A DNA stretch of 47,310 nucleotides from Phycisphaerales bacterium (GCA_007693845.1 RECV01000235.1:1-47310); one strand, 5' to 3'. Shown: positions 18,066 through 27,697, counted from the stretch's first letter. Made by a program: numbers and translations. The notes: generated by a model from the letters alone, not told the origin.

Positions 18066-19118
18066 TCACTGGCTATACGGCGACCGGCTGAGCACACTCT
18101 GCCAGCGAGAAACCCCGCTGCGGTACTGGCTCTGGTTGTTGCTCGACCACGCCTGCTCGATCGCTTCATCCACCGAAGAGCCGGATCGAACCCGTGAATC
18201 CACGGCCCGAAGCAGTATCTCCGCGATTCGGATCGCACTGCCGTACTGTTCGCGGCTGGACTCGTTGGCCTTGGCGGCATCCCAATGCTGATCGGCAACG
18301 GCCAGAATCCGCCCCAGCACCGGCCCGAGAGAACGCCCCAGGGTGGTCTGCTCGGAGGCACTGATTGTGGGAGAAATGTACTGCTCTCGCAACAGCAGCA
18401 ACGACTGCGATACCACTCGCATCAACTCGCTCGGTCCCGACTCGTCTTCTTCTATCCGCGAGACCACACGGCTCAGGAGTTCAACCTGGCGTTCCCGCGC
18501 CACTTCGGTCTGGACGACCGCCATGGCCTGAAAATGCCGCATGAGCACCATCCAGTCGGTCTCGCGTTCCGCCAGTCGGTGCAGATCGCGGACGAAACCG
18601 TCGGTACGGCGATCGGTCACGTTGCCGCTTTCCACGACCAGGCGGAATCCGTTCACCGCCCAGAGTCGGATCGCACTGCGGTCCTCTCGCTCGGGGTTGG
18701 CGTACTCCAGCAGCGGCCGAACCGCCATCTCGCTTTGAAGCATGCCGATGATCTGAATGGCATTGATGGCAATAAACTGACTGCCATCCATCTGCGGATC
18801 GCGTTCGATCAGCCGCTGCATCTGCGGCACGACGGCTCGCGCATACTCATCGAGGAAGATTCGGCGGACCCCGGGGGCGCGAAGCTGATCGAGGAGTTCC
18901 CGACGAGCACGGTTCATCCGATCGGACTGACCCGAAGCCAGTTCGTTGGCCCAGTGTTCGGCGTAACGTTCCAGCCGATCGATCTGGCTCTGTGTGAACG
19001 CATCGCGCGCGGTGACCAGATCAGAGATATCCGGCGGATTGGCCGAAACCGATGCTGTCATAGCGAGCAATGCCAACAGGCATGCCGCGACGTATTGGGC
19101 CAGAACTCGATACTGCAT
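18066..19118 (-). CDS. Exported helical protein of unknown function
   Basis: The product has 350 residues. A signal peptide (VLAQYVAACLLALLAMTASV, cleaved near SAN) sends it to the periplasm. The mature part is almost entirely alpha-helical by composition and pattern, rich in R, E, Q and L, with spaced segments that could be HEAT- or TPR-like repeats (for example AINAIQIIGMLQSEMAVRPL followed by a helix around LWAVNGFRLVV). The ATG at 19118 has GGAG seven bases upstream; the frame continues to 19601 but that extension has no signal-like start. It is divergent from another exported helical-repeat gene at 19556, which suggests related roles. I do not recognise a family. Confidence 0.7.
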   Translation of the reverse strand: MQYRVLAQYVAACLLALLAMTASVSANPPDISDLVTARDAFTQSQIDRLERYAEHWANELASGQSDRMNRARRELLDQLRAPGVRRIFLDEYARAVVPQMQRLIERDPQMDGSQFIAINAIQIIGMLQSEMAVRPLLEYANPEREDRSAIRLWAVNGFRLVVESGNVTDRRTDGFVRDLHRLAERETDWMVLMRHFQAMAVVQTEVARERQVELLSRVVSRIEEDESGPSELMRVVSQSLLLLREQYISPTISASEQTTLGRSLGPVLGRILAVADQHWDAAKANESSREQYGSAIRIAEILLRAVDSRVRSGSSVDEAIEQAWSSNNQSQYRSGVSRWQSVLSRSPYSQ

Positions 19119-19555
19119 GAACTCCAATGCTCCGCCGATGAACGGCAAATGGCCGTATTTCTCCGACCTTGTACGGTACCTGTCCATTTCAGGAGTGTCA
19201 ATTGACACGTTCACTCCCTGTTCTCTTCCGCCAAGTGCCTTGTTCGATGCTGATCGCAACCCGCGGGCGACACAACCGCCGATGTCAGGCCGCAGCCCGC
19301 GATTCGGCATCGGCGACGCCTGAACGGAGCGGTCTTTCGGACGCGCCCACGCGCCGGAACCTGAATCCGCGCCGACTCGTACAGGGCGTGGAAACTGGCT
19401 GGATTCAGAATCGCCGATATTCTGTACGCAGCAACGGCAAACGTGTTTCCCGAAATCGCGGGTTGGTGACATCAGATATGGTCTTCGGCCACACCCACCT
19501 GAGCATGATCTGAACACACACCGGCCGGTCTGTCGCATCACCGAGAAGAGTCCCC
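19119..19555. other. Divergent intergenic region
   Basis: These 437 bases lie between two divergent exported-protein genes. Apart from the palindrome at 19195-19208 I see no gene, RNA or terminator. The minus-strand frame that runs through it is an extension of the 18066-19118 frame without protein-like content. Confidence 0.45.
19195..19208. promoter_or_regulatory. Perfect 14-base palindrome containing a -35-like box on both strands
   Basis: GTGTCAATTGACAC is a perfect palindrome and carries TTGACA on each strand. On the minus strand TTGACA is followed, 17 bases on, by TACCGT, a weak -10, about 55 bases before the ATG at 19118. It may be a -35 box, an operator, or both. Confidence 0.35.
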
Positions 19556-22039
19556 ATGACAATTCGCACACTGGCCATACTTCTTGTCTTTCTTCTACCA
19601 CTGAGCCACGTTGCGGCGGACGATTCGACCGCCGCCGAAACGCCTGCCCAGATGCTTGCGATCCAGTATCTGGCCCAGGCGAAACAGGTCATCGGCATTG
19701 AAGACCTGACCCCTGAACTCGTTTCGCTGTCGATCGAGATGCTTCGGGAAGCCACCCGGCTCGACCCCGAAAACCCCGATCACCTCCGCACCCTGCTCGA
19801 CGTCGCGATCCTCGCTGAGCGGCGTGACCTGAAGAACGAATCGGCCGCCGCGTTGCTCGTACTTGACCCTCAGGATCAACGCGCCCGACTGATCGACGCC
19901 AATGCCCGGATTGACGCGCACCAGACTTTCAGCGCCCGGGTCGCGGCTTACGAATCGCTGCTCAGTGGATCCGAACGAGAGCGACTCGGCGATGCCGTCG
20001 CCTCACGGCTGGCATACGACCTCGCCTTGCTGCACCGGCGCGAGGGCAATTCCGATGAGTTCGTCCACTGGCTCACCGAGGCGACGGTGCTCGATCCATC
20101 GAACAAGTCGGCCGCAGCGATGGCGGCCGGGTTCTTCCGCATGTACGTGGACGATGTTTTCGCGGAAACGGAACTGCTGATCAATCTCCTTCTTGCCGAT
20201 CCCACCGATTTGCAAGGTCAGACGATTCTCGGTTCCCATCTGCTGGACCACGGCGCTTACCGGGGCGCCGAGCGGATCTACCGGCTGGCGGATTCGACCG
20301 CACGGGTCAACCGGAATTTCACGCCGGACGATCTCGTCGCAGACCGCGCCCTGGCGATTTGGGGGAACGGGGATCCTTCCCGGGCATTCCGTATCATCCG
20401 CGACCACCAGGCGCAGCGAAACCAGATGCTTCGAACCATGGTGCAGCGGGATCGCCCGGATCTCACGCCTCTGGAACGCGCGCAGATGATCGTCCCACTT
20501 TCACCGACGCTGGCGGCCATTCGAGCCGCGTTAGCCGTCCGACTCGACGATGATCAGCAGACACAACACATCAGGCGGATCAGTGACGCCACCGACCAGT
20601 TCGTCCAACGACTCACCGAAGATGACGAGTTGAACGATCGCGAGCGTGATGAACGTGATCGTGAGATCGCGCTGGTCAGTCTCAACGCAGCGTGGACAAT
20701 GCTCTGCCTCGGCGGCGATCTGGAGCAGGTCGAACGGCTATTGGATCAAGCGCGATCCCTTCGCCCGCTCTCGGAACGTGCCGAAGATCGCTTTCGCGGA
20801 TGGAAGGCGTTGCGGGACGGCGATTTGACGCAAGCGATCGAAGTACTCAAACGCCATCGGGAAACGGACATCGCCAGTCGACTTGGTTTGGCCGAGGCGC
20901 AGCTCGTCCGGGGCAATCGGCAGCAGGCGGCACGGGAGTTCCTGAGTATCGTCCGCGAACAGCCGGGCAATCTGGTTGGCATCTGGGCGCTTGACCGGCT
21001 GACGGAACTGCTGGGGCAACGCGGTTCGTTCTCTTCAACCGCCGATGAACTCAACGCCCTCATCGCCTCGCTACCGAATGCGATCGATCGCGTCGCTTCC
21101 GAACCGCGATCACTGCTCTCGATTCAGGCCCGCCCGCTTCAGACCCGCTACCAGACCTATGAACCCATCACCGTCCGGTTTGAAGTCACCAACCATGCGC
21201 CGTTCCCGCTCAGCGTCGGACGGGATGCGCCCATTCGATCCGATCTGATTCTGATGCATCGCGCGCAGTCCGCGACTGCGCAGTCGACGGCCTCGGTTCC
21301 GCCCCAGGTTTATTCGATCAATCGGCGATTGCGGCTGATGCCGCGAGAAACGCTCAGATTCGACGTCGATCTGCGCACGGGGCCGCTTCACGGACCGCTG
21401 ACGTACGATTCACTGAGCGGGCTCACGCTGCGTACTCGATCCATTGTCAATTTTGATCTGACATCGTCGGGAGCGCCGGCGCCGGGCGTGATGGGAAGCG
21501 ACCACGAAACACGACCGTTTCGGGTCGACGGTCGACGGATCACGAGCGCGTGGCTGGAGAGGTCCTTGCAACGCTTTGTCGAATCGGGGCCGAATGACGA
21601 CCTTCATGAGTTCGCTCGTTACAGTGTAGCTGCGACGATCGAACCCGGTTCGGACGCACCCGAGCAACAGCGGAATCTGATCCGATCCGTAAGAAATCAG
21701 GTGGTCGATGAGTCTTCGAACCTGCCGATCGAAGCGCAGGCCTGGCTTCTGGCCGTGCTTCCGAGAAGCGAAGTGTTCGAACCGATCTTCGACCGCGCGC
21801 GCAACAGCGAGGATCGGACCTTGTTCATGAGCTACCTCACCTTCCGCGTTCGGGATGCCAACAATCCAATCTTTGATCGCGCGAGTCGTCACAACGACCC
21901 GTCAGTCCGCTCGTACGCCTCGACCCTGCGAAACGCTGTTCTGTCGGCGATGGAAAGCGATGAAACTGATCTCTTCGAAGAGATCGATCGACCGAGCGAG
22001 CCGGGAGCGTGGGGCGATCAAAATGTGATCGAGAACTGA
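19556..22039 (+). CDS. Large exported protein with TPR-like repeats, unknown function
   Basis: The product has 827 residues. A signal peptide (IRTLAILLVFLLPLSHVAA) is followed by about 500 residues of helical repeats that look like TPRs (for example LSIEMLREATRLDPENPDHL and the LLVLDPQDQRARLIDANARI stretch). From about residue 500 a beta-rich region follows (YEPITVRFEVTNHAPFPLSV) that resembles an immunoglobulin-like domain, and then a helical C-terminus. The architecture suggests a periplasmic scaffold for protein-protein contact; this is inference. The start at 19556 follows a purine-rich AGAAGAG. It is divergent from an exported helical protein and is followed after 55 bases by a flippase-like membrane protein that may be co-transcribed. 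Confidence 0.75.
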   Translation: MTIRTLAILLVFLLPLSHVAADDSTAAETPAQMLAIQYLAQAKQVIGIEDLTPELVSLSIEMLREATRLDPENPDHLRTLLDVAILAERRDLKNESAAALLVLDPQDQRARLIDANARIDAHQTFSARVAAYESLLSGSERERLGDAVASRLAYDLALLHRREGNSDEFVHWLTEATVLDPSNKSAAAMAAGFFRMYVDDVFAETELLINLLLADPTDLQGQTILGSHLLDHGAYRGAERIYRLADSTARVNRNFTPDDLVADRALAIWGNGDPSRAFRIIRDHQAQRNQMLRTMVQRDRPDLTPLERAQMIVPLSPTLAAIRAALAVRLDDDQQTQHIRRISDATDQFVQRLTEDDELNDRERDERDREIALVSLNAAWTMLCLGGDLEQVERLLDQARSLRPLSERAEDRFRGWKALRDGDLTQAIEVLKRHRETDIASRLGLAEAQLVRGNRQQAAREFLSIVREQPGNLVGIWALDRLTELLGQRGSFSSTADELNALIASLPNAIDRVASEPRSLLSIQARPLQTRYQTYEPITVRFEVTNHAPFPLSVGRDAPIRSDLILMHRAQSATAQSTASVPPQVYSINRRLRLMPRETLRFDVDLRTGPLHGPLTYDSLSGLTLRTRSIVNFDLTSSGAPAPGVMGSDHETRPFRVDGRRITSAWLERSLQRFVESGPNDDLHEFARYSVAATIEPGSDAPEQQRNLIRSVRNQVVDESSNLPIEAQAWLLAVLPRSEVFEPIFDRARNSEDRTLFMSYLTFRVRDANNPIFDRASRHNDPSVRSYASTLRNAVLSAMESDETDLFEEIDRPSEPGAWGDQNVIEN

Positions 22040-22094
22040 CCGGCTGTCTCGGCTTTCGGTGCGCCCACCGCTGCCGCAGAGCGTCGCCTCCACC

Positions 22095-23063
22095 ATGCTT
22101 TCCTCCGATTCACGTCTCGCTCGACTGATCGCCGCGGCGAAAACGCACCGGAAAACCTTGCGTCTCGTCGGCAGCGGGATCGGGTTGCTCCTGCTGATCG
22201 GGGCCTGCCTGCTCATCCTGCGTGAGCGCGAGACTCTGCACGCTGCCCATGACGCCCTGCGCGCGCCGAACCTTGGCCTCTTCGGCATGCTGATCGGCGC
22301 GATCATCGGTAACTTTCTTCTCAGCGGGCTGATGTTCAGCGTGCTGATTCGTCCATTCGGCCGGGTCGGGCTGATCGAGATGCAGGCCGTCGTCGCCGCC
22401 GCGTCGTTGATCAACTTTCTTCCACTGCGGCCGGGGCTGTTCGGCCGGATCGCCTACCACAGCGTGGTCAACCGGATTCCGGTCCGCGACGCCACGCGGG
22501 TCATGATCGAAGGCGTGGTGATGACGATGATCGCCGCCCTTCTGATGGCCATCATGGTCGGGCTCTCCCGATTGGCCGGCACGCCGACATGGATTCTTGC
22601 GGTTATCCCTGCGTTCGTGCTGGCCGCGCTCATCGCCGTTGACCCCGCCCGACGACGCCTGTTGCTGGCGCTGCTGCTGCGTTACGTGGATCTCGCCCTC
22701 TGGGCCGTGCGTTATCTCGCGGCCTTTGCTCTGCTCGGACGTGAGCTTGGACTCAATGCCGCGTTCGCGCTCGCGACCATCAGCGTGCTCGCGACCATGG
22801 TGCCGTTCTTCAGCAACGGCCTCGGTCTGCGGGAATGGGCCGTCGGCCTTGTCGCGCCGCTCATCACGTCCTATCAGTTGGAACTCGCGCTGACCGCGGA
22901 AATCATCAACCGCGCGGTGGAGATCGTGCTCGTGCTTGTACTGGGACTGACCGCCCTCGGCTGGCTGACGTGGTGGAAAGCCGCTCGCCCCCACTCACGG
23001 CCGACATCGCCCGACGAGGGATCGCCCCGCGAGGAAGAAATCAACCAGACCGCGGAGGATTGA
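22095..23063 (+). CDS. Lysylphosphatidylglycerol synthase/AglD-type integral membrane protein
   Basis: This is a 322-residue polytopic membrane protein with about eight helices, similar in layout to the UPF0104/LPG_synthase_TM group, which includes the flippase domain of MprF and AglD-like proteins. Segments such as SLINFLPLRPGLFGRIAYH and FFSNGLGLREWAVGLVAPL match the conserved proline/glycine loops of that group. The C-terminal tail is charged and cytoplasmic. I start at the ATG at 22095; a GTG at 22059 would add 12 residues. It has no synthase domain, so moving or anchoring a lipid-linked molecule is a family-based guess. Confidence 0.72.
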   Translation: MLSSDSRLARLIAAAKTHRKTLRLVGSGIGLLLLIGACLLILRERETLHAAHDALRAPNLGLFGMLIGAIIGNFLLSGLMFSVLIRPFGRVGLIEMQAVVAAASLINFLPLRPGLFGRIAYHSVVNRIPVRDATRVMIEGVVMTMIAALLMAIMVGLSRLAGTPTWILAVIPAFVLAALIAVDPARRRLLLALLLRYVDLALWAVRYLAAFALLGRELGLNAAFALATISVLATMVPFFSNGLGLREWAVGLVAPLITSYQLELALTAEIINRAVEIVLVLVLGLTALGWLTWWKAARPHSRPTSPDEGSPREEEINQTAED

Positions 23064-23118
23064 GCGAGCACCGCAAGCGGACCGCGTGCGGATTGATCCG
23101 GCCGTGGCCCATCAGCGA

Positions 23119-23601
23119 TTACTTCTCGCGGTCATCCTCGACCGGCTCCTCGGTCTCATTCTTCTCATCATCGGCTTGACGGGCTTTCTCGAGGATCGCT
23201 TCAATCTCCTCAAGCGTCTCCTCATCGAGTTCCTCCTCTTCTTCCGCATCGCCGCTGAAACGCAGGAAGGGAATCGTGCGGTCGATGCTTTCGATCGTGC
23301 CGCGCAATGACGCGAGGTGACGGTCGAGATTCTTGAGCGAACTGTCGATTGAATTCAGCACCTCGAGCTGCTGCTGCAGTTCAATCAGCGTATTGGTCGT
23401 GCGCTCAAGATCGTCGAGTTGGGTTGACACGCGGTCGAGTCGCTCGTTGACGGAATTCAGCGTCACCCGCTTTGTATCGAGCTGGGTGTTGACCATGGCG
23501 ATTTCATCGTGAATCTCGTTCACGACACATCCGCCCAACGCCGAAACGGCCGCGAGCATAAACACGCCTCCGACCACCATAAAGATTCGATGCTGTTTCA
23601 T
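23119..23601 (-). CDS. Coiled-coil lipoprotein of unknown function
   Basis: The product has 160 residues. The N-terminus MKQHRIFMVVGGVFMLAAVS ends in the lipobox ALGGC, with the lipidated cysteine at about residue 25. The next 80 residues are a coiled coil with heptads of I/L/V (IAMVNTQLDTKRVTLNSV, then LDRVSTQLDDLERTTNTLIE). The C-terminus is very acidic (DAEEEEELDEETLEEIEAIL). The start at 23601 is fixed by the signal peptide; the frame reaches back to 23706 but that part overlaps the divergent promoter region. Trimeric or dimeric envelope rods such as Lpp are a possible analogy, not a homology claim. It is divergent from the GH57 gene. Confidence 0.75.
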   Translation of the reverse strand: MKQHRIFMVVGGVFMLAAVSALGGCVVNEIHDEIAMVNTQLDTKRVTLNSVNERLDRVSTQLDDLERTTNTLIELQQQLEVLNSIDSSLKNLDRHLASLRGTIESIDRTIPFLRFSGDAEEEEELDEETLEEIEAILEKARQADDEKNETEEPVEDDREK

Positions 23602-23704
23602 GCCGATATCCCACCGGGATCGCTCATGAAAGTCAAACGCGGACCCACAAACTCCGTGTTCGTCATCGCATCCCCATGGCCCAGAACCGGGGTACGATGT
23701 TCGC

Positions 23705-24916
23705 ATGGCGTCCGTGAACTTCTACTTTCAAGTCCATCAGCCGTTCCGTCTTCGCCGATACTCGGTCTTTGATACGGACCCGTTCTACTTCGGCAACGAT
23801 GAGAACCAGCGCATTTGTGAGAAGGTCGCGAACAAGTGCTACCGCCCGGCCACGCAGAAGCTGCTGGATCTCGTTCGTCGTCACGAGGGCCGGTTCAAGG
23901 TTGCGTTCTCCATCTCCGGCGTGGCGCTCGAACAATTCCAGCTCTGGACGCCCGACGTACTCGAACTCTTTCAGAAACTCGGCGAGACCGGCTGCTGCGA
24001 GTTTCTTGGCGAGACCTCGCACCACTCCCTCAGCTTTCTCTTTTCGCGTGATGAGTTTTCCGAGCAGATCGCGCTGCACGAGAAGCAGGTTCAGGATCTT
24101 TTCGGCCAGACGCCACGGATCTTCCGCAACACCGAGCTGACCTACTCAAACGAGCTTGCCGCGCATATCGCATCACTCGGGCGGCACGATGCGGTGTTGT
24201 GTGAAGGAGTGGATCGATTGCTCGGCTTTCGATCGCCGAACTATCTGTACGTTCCTCCGCGAGACGGCAAGAATGATGCCGCGCCGGTCAAGCTGCTGCT
24301 CAAGAACTACCGGCTGTCGGATGACATTGCCTTCCGGTTCTCCGATCGCAACTGGAGCGAGTGGCCGCTCAATGCCGAAACGTTCGCGAAGTGGGTGAAC
24401 CTGATCAACGGCGACGGTTACGTGTGCAATCTCTTCATGGATTACGAAACCCTGGGCGAACACCAGTGGCAGGAGACCGGCATCTTCGAGTTTCTCGACG
24501 TCCTTCCGGAGAAGATCTTCGATGTCAATCCCGGCGTGAACGATTTCGTGACGCCCAGTGAAGCGATCGCGCGGTACGCACCGGTCGGCGAATACAACGT
24601 GCCGGAGATGATCTCCTGGGCCGATACGGAACGCGATCTTTCCGCCTGGCTGGGCAACGCGATGCAGGACAACGCCGCGGCGGAGCTGTACCGGCTGGAA
24701 GCGCCGGTCAAAGCGAAACACGCGGCGGGTGATGAGCACATCCTCGAAGACTGGCGCAAGCTGACCACCAGCGATCACCTGTACTACATGTGCACGAAGT
24801 ACTGGGCCGACGGCGATGTGCACAAATACTTCAGCCCGTACGACTCGCCGTACGATGCGTACATCAACTTCATGAACGTCCTGGACAACATCCGTAAACG
24901 CGCGGATGTGGAATGA
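23705..24916 (+). CDS. Glycoside hydrolase family 57 (alpha-amylase/4-alpha-glucanotransferase type)
   Basis: This 403-residue cytoplasmic enzyme has a (beta/alpha)7 barrel and acts on alpha-1,4-glucans. GH57 motifs are visible: YFQVHQPFRLRRY at the start (HQP), SGVALEQ, GETSHHSL, FRNTELTYSN with the probable nucleophile glutamate at about 144, and LFMDYETLGEHQ with the probable acid/base aspartate at about 246. The length matches the short GH57 members found beside glycosyltransferases for intracellular glycogen or maltodextrin turnover. There is no signal peptide. No glycogen genes lie next to it here. The ATG at 23705 is 103 bases from the divergent lipoprotein start. Confidence 0.93.
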   Translation: MASVNFYFQVHQPFRLRRYSVFDTDPFYFGNDENQRICEKVANKCYRPATQKLLDLVRRHEGRFKVAFSISGVALEQFQLWTPDVLELFQKLGETGCCEFLGETSHHSLSFLFSRDEFSEQIALHEKQVQDLFGQTPRIFRNTELTYSNELAAHIASLGRHDAVLCEGVDRLLGFRSPNYLYVPPRDGKNDAAPVKLLLKNYRLSDDIAFRFSDRNWSEWPLNAETFAKWVNLINGDGYVCNLFMDYETLGEHQWQETGIFEFLDVLPEKIFDVNPGVNDFVTPSEAIARYAPVGEYNVPEMISWADTERDLSAWLGNAMQDNAAAELYRLEAPVKAKHAAGDEHILEDWRKLTTSDHLYYMCTKYWADGDVHKYFSPYDSPYDAYINFMNVLDNIRKRADVE

Positions 24917-25088
24917 CGCCACACTGAGTTCATCCGTCGGTTCACTGAAACCCACCAGTCAGGCCCTTCCGTCGGACGTGAAAGTGCCCGAGTTGATGTA
25001 CTGGGAACTCGATCAGTTGCGTGAGCGAAGACAGGTGCGAGAAATGGCTAGACGGTCGGTGGCGACTGCTCACTGCGAGCCGCTGGAA

Positions 25089-27023
25089 TCAGCCGGCCTT
25101 GGCCGTGGTCCACTGGGCGCACTTCTGCAGCAGGTCGCAACGGTCGATCGGCTTGCTCGCGTAGTCGTTGCAGCCGGCATCGAGGCAGCGCACTTTGTCG
25201 CCATCCATGGCGTGGGCGGTCAATGCGATGATCGGTCGACTCCAGCCGGATCGGCGCAGACGCCGGGCGAGGGTGTAGCCGTCCATTTCCGGCATCTGCA
25301 TGTCGGTCAGCACGAGATCGCACGGCGGATCGGCTCGGAGCGGGCCGTCGATGGCCCCGTCCTCGGTCAGCGCGCAGAGGCACTCCTGGCCGTTGTCAAA
25401 GACGCAAACGTGTGCGCCGGCTTTTTCGAGGTGAAAGCGAATCAGTCGCTGATTATCCAACCCGTCTTCCGCAAAGAAGATGCGAACGCCATCCAGTGAT
25501 GGCAGTGGCTCCGATGATTTTTCAGCGACGTTCGGACGGCTCTCGGTGAGGGCCTTGCCGGCATCGGCGGGGGCGATCAGTTCGACGCCTTCAAGCGAAC
25601 CGGTGGGCAGGGTGAGGGTGAAGGTGCTCCCCTTGCCGAAGTCGCTCTTGACCACGATTTCCCCGCCGAGCAGATGGGCGAGTCCGCGGCTGATCCGCAG
25701 GCCGAGACCGGTTCCGCCGAACTTCCGGGTGGTCGAGGCGTCGGCCTGCCCGAACGCCTGAAAGAGTCGGTCCAACTGTTCGGGCGTCATCCCGATGCCG
25801 GTGTCACTCACCTGGAACGTCATGAACGGCCGATTTGGATCGCTTTCATCAAGGGACACGGTGATCGTGACTTCGCCCTGTTCCGTGAACTTGATTGCAT
25901 TGCCGACGAGGTTGACCAGAATCTGGCGCAGTCGCACGGGGTCACTTTGAATGACGGCGGGTAACGGGGTGGCCCGAATGATGCGGCAGGTCACGCCCTT
26001 CTCTTGGGCCTTCACCTGCATAAGCGATTCGACATCAAAGAGTATCTGCTCCGGCTTGGTGGCGATCGTCTCGACGGTCATTCGCTCCGCTTCAATCTTG
26101 GAGAGATCAAGAATGTCGTTGATAATGGCGAGCAGGTGATCGCTGTTCCGTCGGATGGTGTACAGATAATCGATCCGAGTATCAGGATCGATCTCGGAAT
26201 CCGACTCCGACAACAAGTCGATGTAACCGCGAATGGCGGTCATGGGGGTCCGGATTTCGTGGCTCATGTTGGCCAGGAACTCGCTCTTGATTCGGGTGGC
26301 CTGTTCGGCGTCTCGCTTGGCAACTTCGAGTTGGGCGGTTCGCTCCTGCACCCGCGCCTCGATGACGGCGTTTGTGCGTTCGGATTCGGCCTGTCGCAGC
26401 GCGATGACATGCATCTCACGTACATTGCGGAAACACGCCCCAATGAGAAAGACATCGATAAAGATGACCCAGCCAGTGTGTTCGAGCCAGCGCCAGTCCC
26501 CTGCTTCGACGGAACCGAAAACCGACTGAGGCCACCAGATCCCGCGGATCATGTGATCGAGTCCGACGACAACGCTCGCCGTGATAAGGACGCGCCAGTC
26601 GCGGTAAAACGCCAGCAATGCAAGCGATCCGAACACATGGAAGTGCGTCTCGATGCGTCCGCCGGTCAGGTGAATCAGCAGCGCACCGAGCAGCATCTGC
26701 CCGATCGCCACGACATGTCGGGTCATCACGCTGCCCGGCCGAAGTCGAATGCACGCAAGCGGCAGAGAAACGATCAAACCGCCGAGAAAGATCGCTGCGA
26801 TGAGGTGCGTATGGACCTGGCTCTGCGAACCGATCCATGTCGTCGGCGTGATCCACGCCGCCACGGCAACGGCGGCCGCCCATTGCACCAGTAGCAACAA
26901 CGCGAAGTGTCGATCGGTCTCCCTGGCCACCTGATCGCGGTGTTGCCGAAAGAGTTCCCGCGCACGATCCTTGACAGGCCGCGCGGCATTCGTCTCTTCG
27001 GAATGGGCCATCTGTGCGCTCAT
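25089..27023 (-). CDS. Hybrid sensor histidine kinase with membrane sensor domain and receiver
   Basis: The product has 644 residues. An N-terminal membrane region of about six helices (residues about 40-205) contains HLTGGRIETHFHVFGSLALL and the FYRDWRVLITASVVVGLDH stretch, a sensor type seen in other bacterial kinases. A coiled-coil linker follows. The HisKA domain carries NMSHEIRTPM with the phospho-accepting histidine at about 255; the HATPase domain has NLVGNAIKFT, DTGIGM and GGTGLGL. A receiver domain ends the protein, with the acceptor aspartate in LVLTDMQMPEMDG at about 574. The start at 27023 overlaps the stop of the RedB-like gene by four bases (ATGA), so the two are translationally coupled. 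No output regulator is adjacent; phosphotransfer to another protein is likely. Confidence 0.92.
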   Translation of the reverse strand: MSAQMAHSEETNAARPVKDRARELFRQHRDQVARETDRHFALLLLVQWAAAVAVAAWITPTTWIGSQSQVHTHLIAAIFLGGLIVSLPLACIRLRPGSVMTRHVVAIGQMLLGALLIHLTGGRIETHFHVFGSLALLAFYRDWRVLITASVVVGLDHMIRGIWWPQSVFGSVEAGDWRWLEHTGWVIFIDVFLIGACFRNVREMHVIALRQAESERTNAVIEARVQERTAQLEVAKRDAEQATRIKSEFLANMSHEIRTPMTAIRGYIDLLSESDSEIDPDTRIDYLYTIRRNSDHLLAIINDILDLSKIEAERMTVETIATKPEQILFDVESLMQVKAQEKGVTCRIIRATPLPAVIQSDPVRLRQILVNLVGNAIKFTEQGEVTITVSLDESDPNRPFMTFQVSDTGIGMTPEQLDRLFQAFGQADASTTRKFGGTGLGLRISRGLAHLLGGEIVVKSDFGKGSTFTLTLPTGSLEGVELIAPADAGKALTESRPNVAEKSSEPLPSLDGVRIFFAEDGLDNQRLIRFHLEKAGAHVCVFDNGQECLCALTEDGAIDGPLRADPPCDLVLTDMQMPEMDGYTLARRLRRSGWSRPIIALTAHAMDGDKVRCLDAGCNDYASKPIDRCDLLQKCAQWTTAKAG

Positions 27024-27697
27024 GGCTCGCGGCAGCACTCCGTGTTCGACTCCGGCGAGAGGCGATCGGCACACGTCCGGTCACCCGAATGAAAGAGCGG
27101 GCATCCGTAAACCGGAGATTCGGCAGCATCACTTCTCTCCCGACGAAGCACATCCCAAAGCGCACGGGCGTGACGCAGATCACCGGCCTTGCCACGGGAG
27201 GGTGTGATTCCGCCCGCAAACCGCAGCTCGCCGTTTCGGTCATAGAAGAGGACCTGCCCCGAAGTCCGGGCCGAGAAGGATTGAGCCAGTTCGCCCGCGC
27301 GATCGAAGTGAACGAACGCACCTTCCAGACGCTCAGCGCGGGCAAGGTTGCCGCCGCGTTCCCAGCCGTCCTCAACCCCGGGCGGAATGACGAAGATGAG
27401 GTGAACGGGAGGAAGTAAATCCGCTGCGCCGGACTCCTGCGCGATCGCCCAGACTCGATCGAGTTGCTTGATTGTCGCCCGGGAACACGGACAGTGGGGA
27501 TGCAGGAACACCAGCAGCGCGGACCGGCCGGCCGTCAGTTGAACGCGATCCTGAAGCTCGTCGGTCAGTTGTGCCGGCACCGCTGCGGCGACCGCGCCGG
27601 GTGTGAAACCGTACTTCATCTTCAGCCCCATGCCGCCGACCACAAGAGCGATCCAGGCCAAGAGGGAGCAGACCAAAGTGAGCGGCTTCGCGCGCAT
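27020..27697 (-). CDS. redB: RedB-like thioredoxin-fold protein, membrane-anchored
   Basis: The product has 225 residues. The N-terminal helix (LVCSLLAWIALVVGGMGL) anchors it to the membrane with the rest outside the cytoplasm. A thioredoxin-like fold follows, with the active-site-like motif HPHCPCSRA (cysteines 69 and 71, a CxC rather than CxxC arrangement), then GQVLFYDRNGELRFAGGITP and VYGCPLF, as in RedB-type proteins. It is the first gene of a two-gene unit with the hybrid histidine kinase, which suggests a redox signal or copper-linked sensing; that link is inference. The ATG has TGAGG five bases upstream. Confidence 0.78.
   Translation of the reverse strand: MRAKPLTLVCSLLAWIALVVGGMGLKMKYGFTPGAVAAAVPAQLTDELQDRVQLTAGRSALLVFLHPHCPCSRATIKQLDRVWAIAQESGAADLLPPVHLIFVIPPGVEDGWERGGNLARAERLEGAFVHFDRAGELAQSFSARTSGQVLFYDRNGELRFAGGITPSRGKAGDLRHARALWDVLRRERSDAAESPVYGCPLFHSGDRTCADRLSPESNTECCREP

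Noticed and set aside
24906-25499. 197-codon plus-strand frame after the GH57 gene
   Set aside because: Most of it is antisense to the receiver domain of the histidine kinase, which is clearly the real gene.
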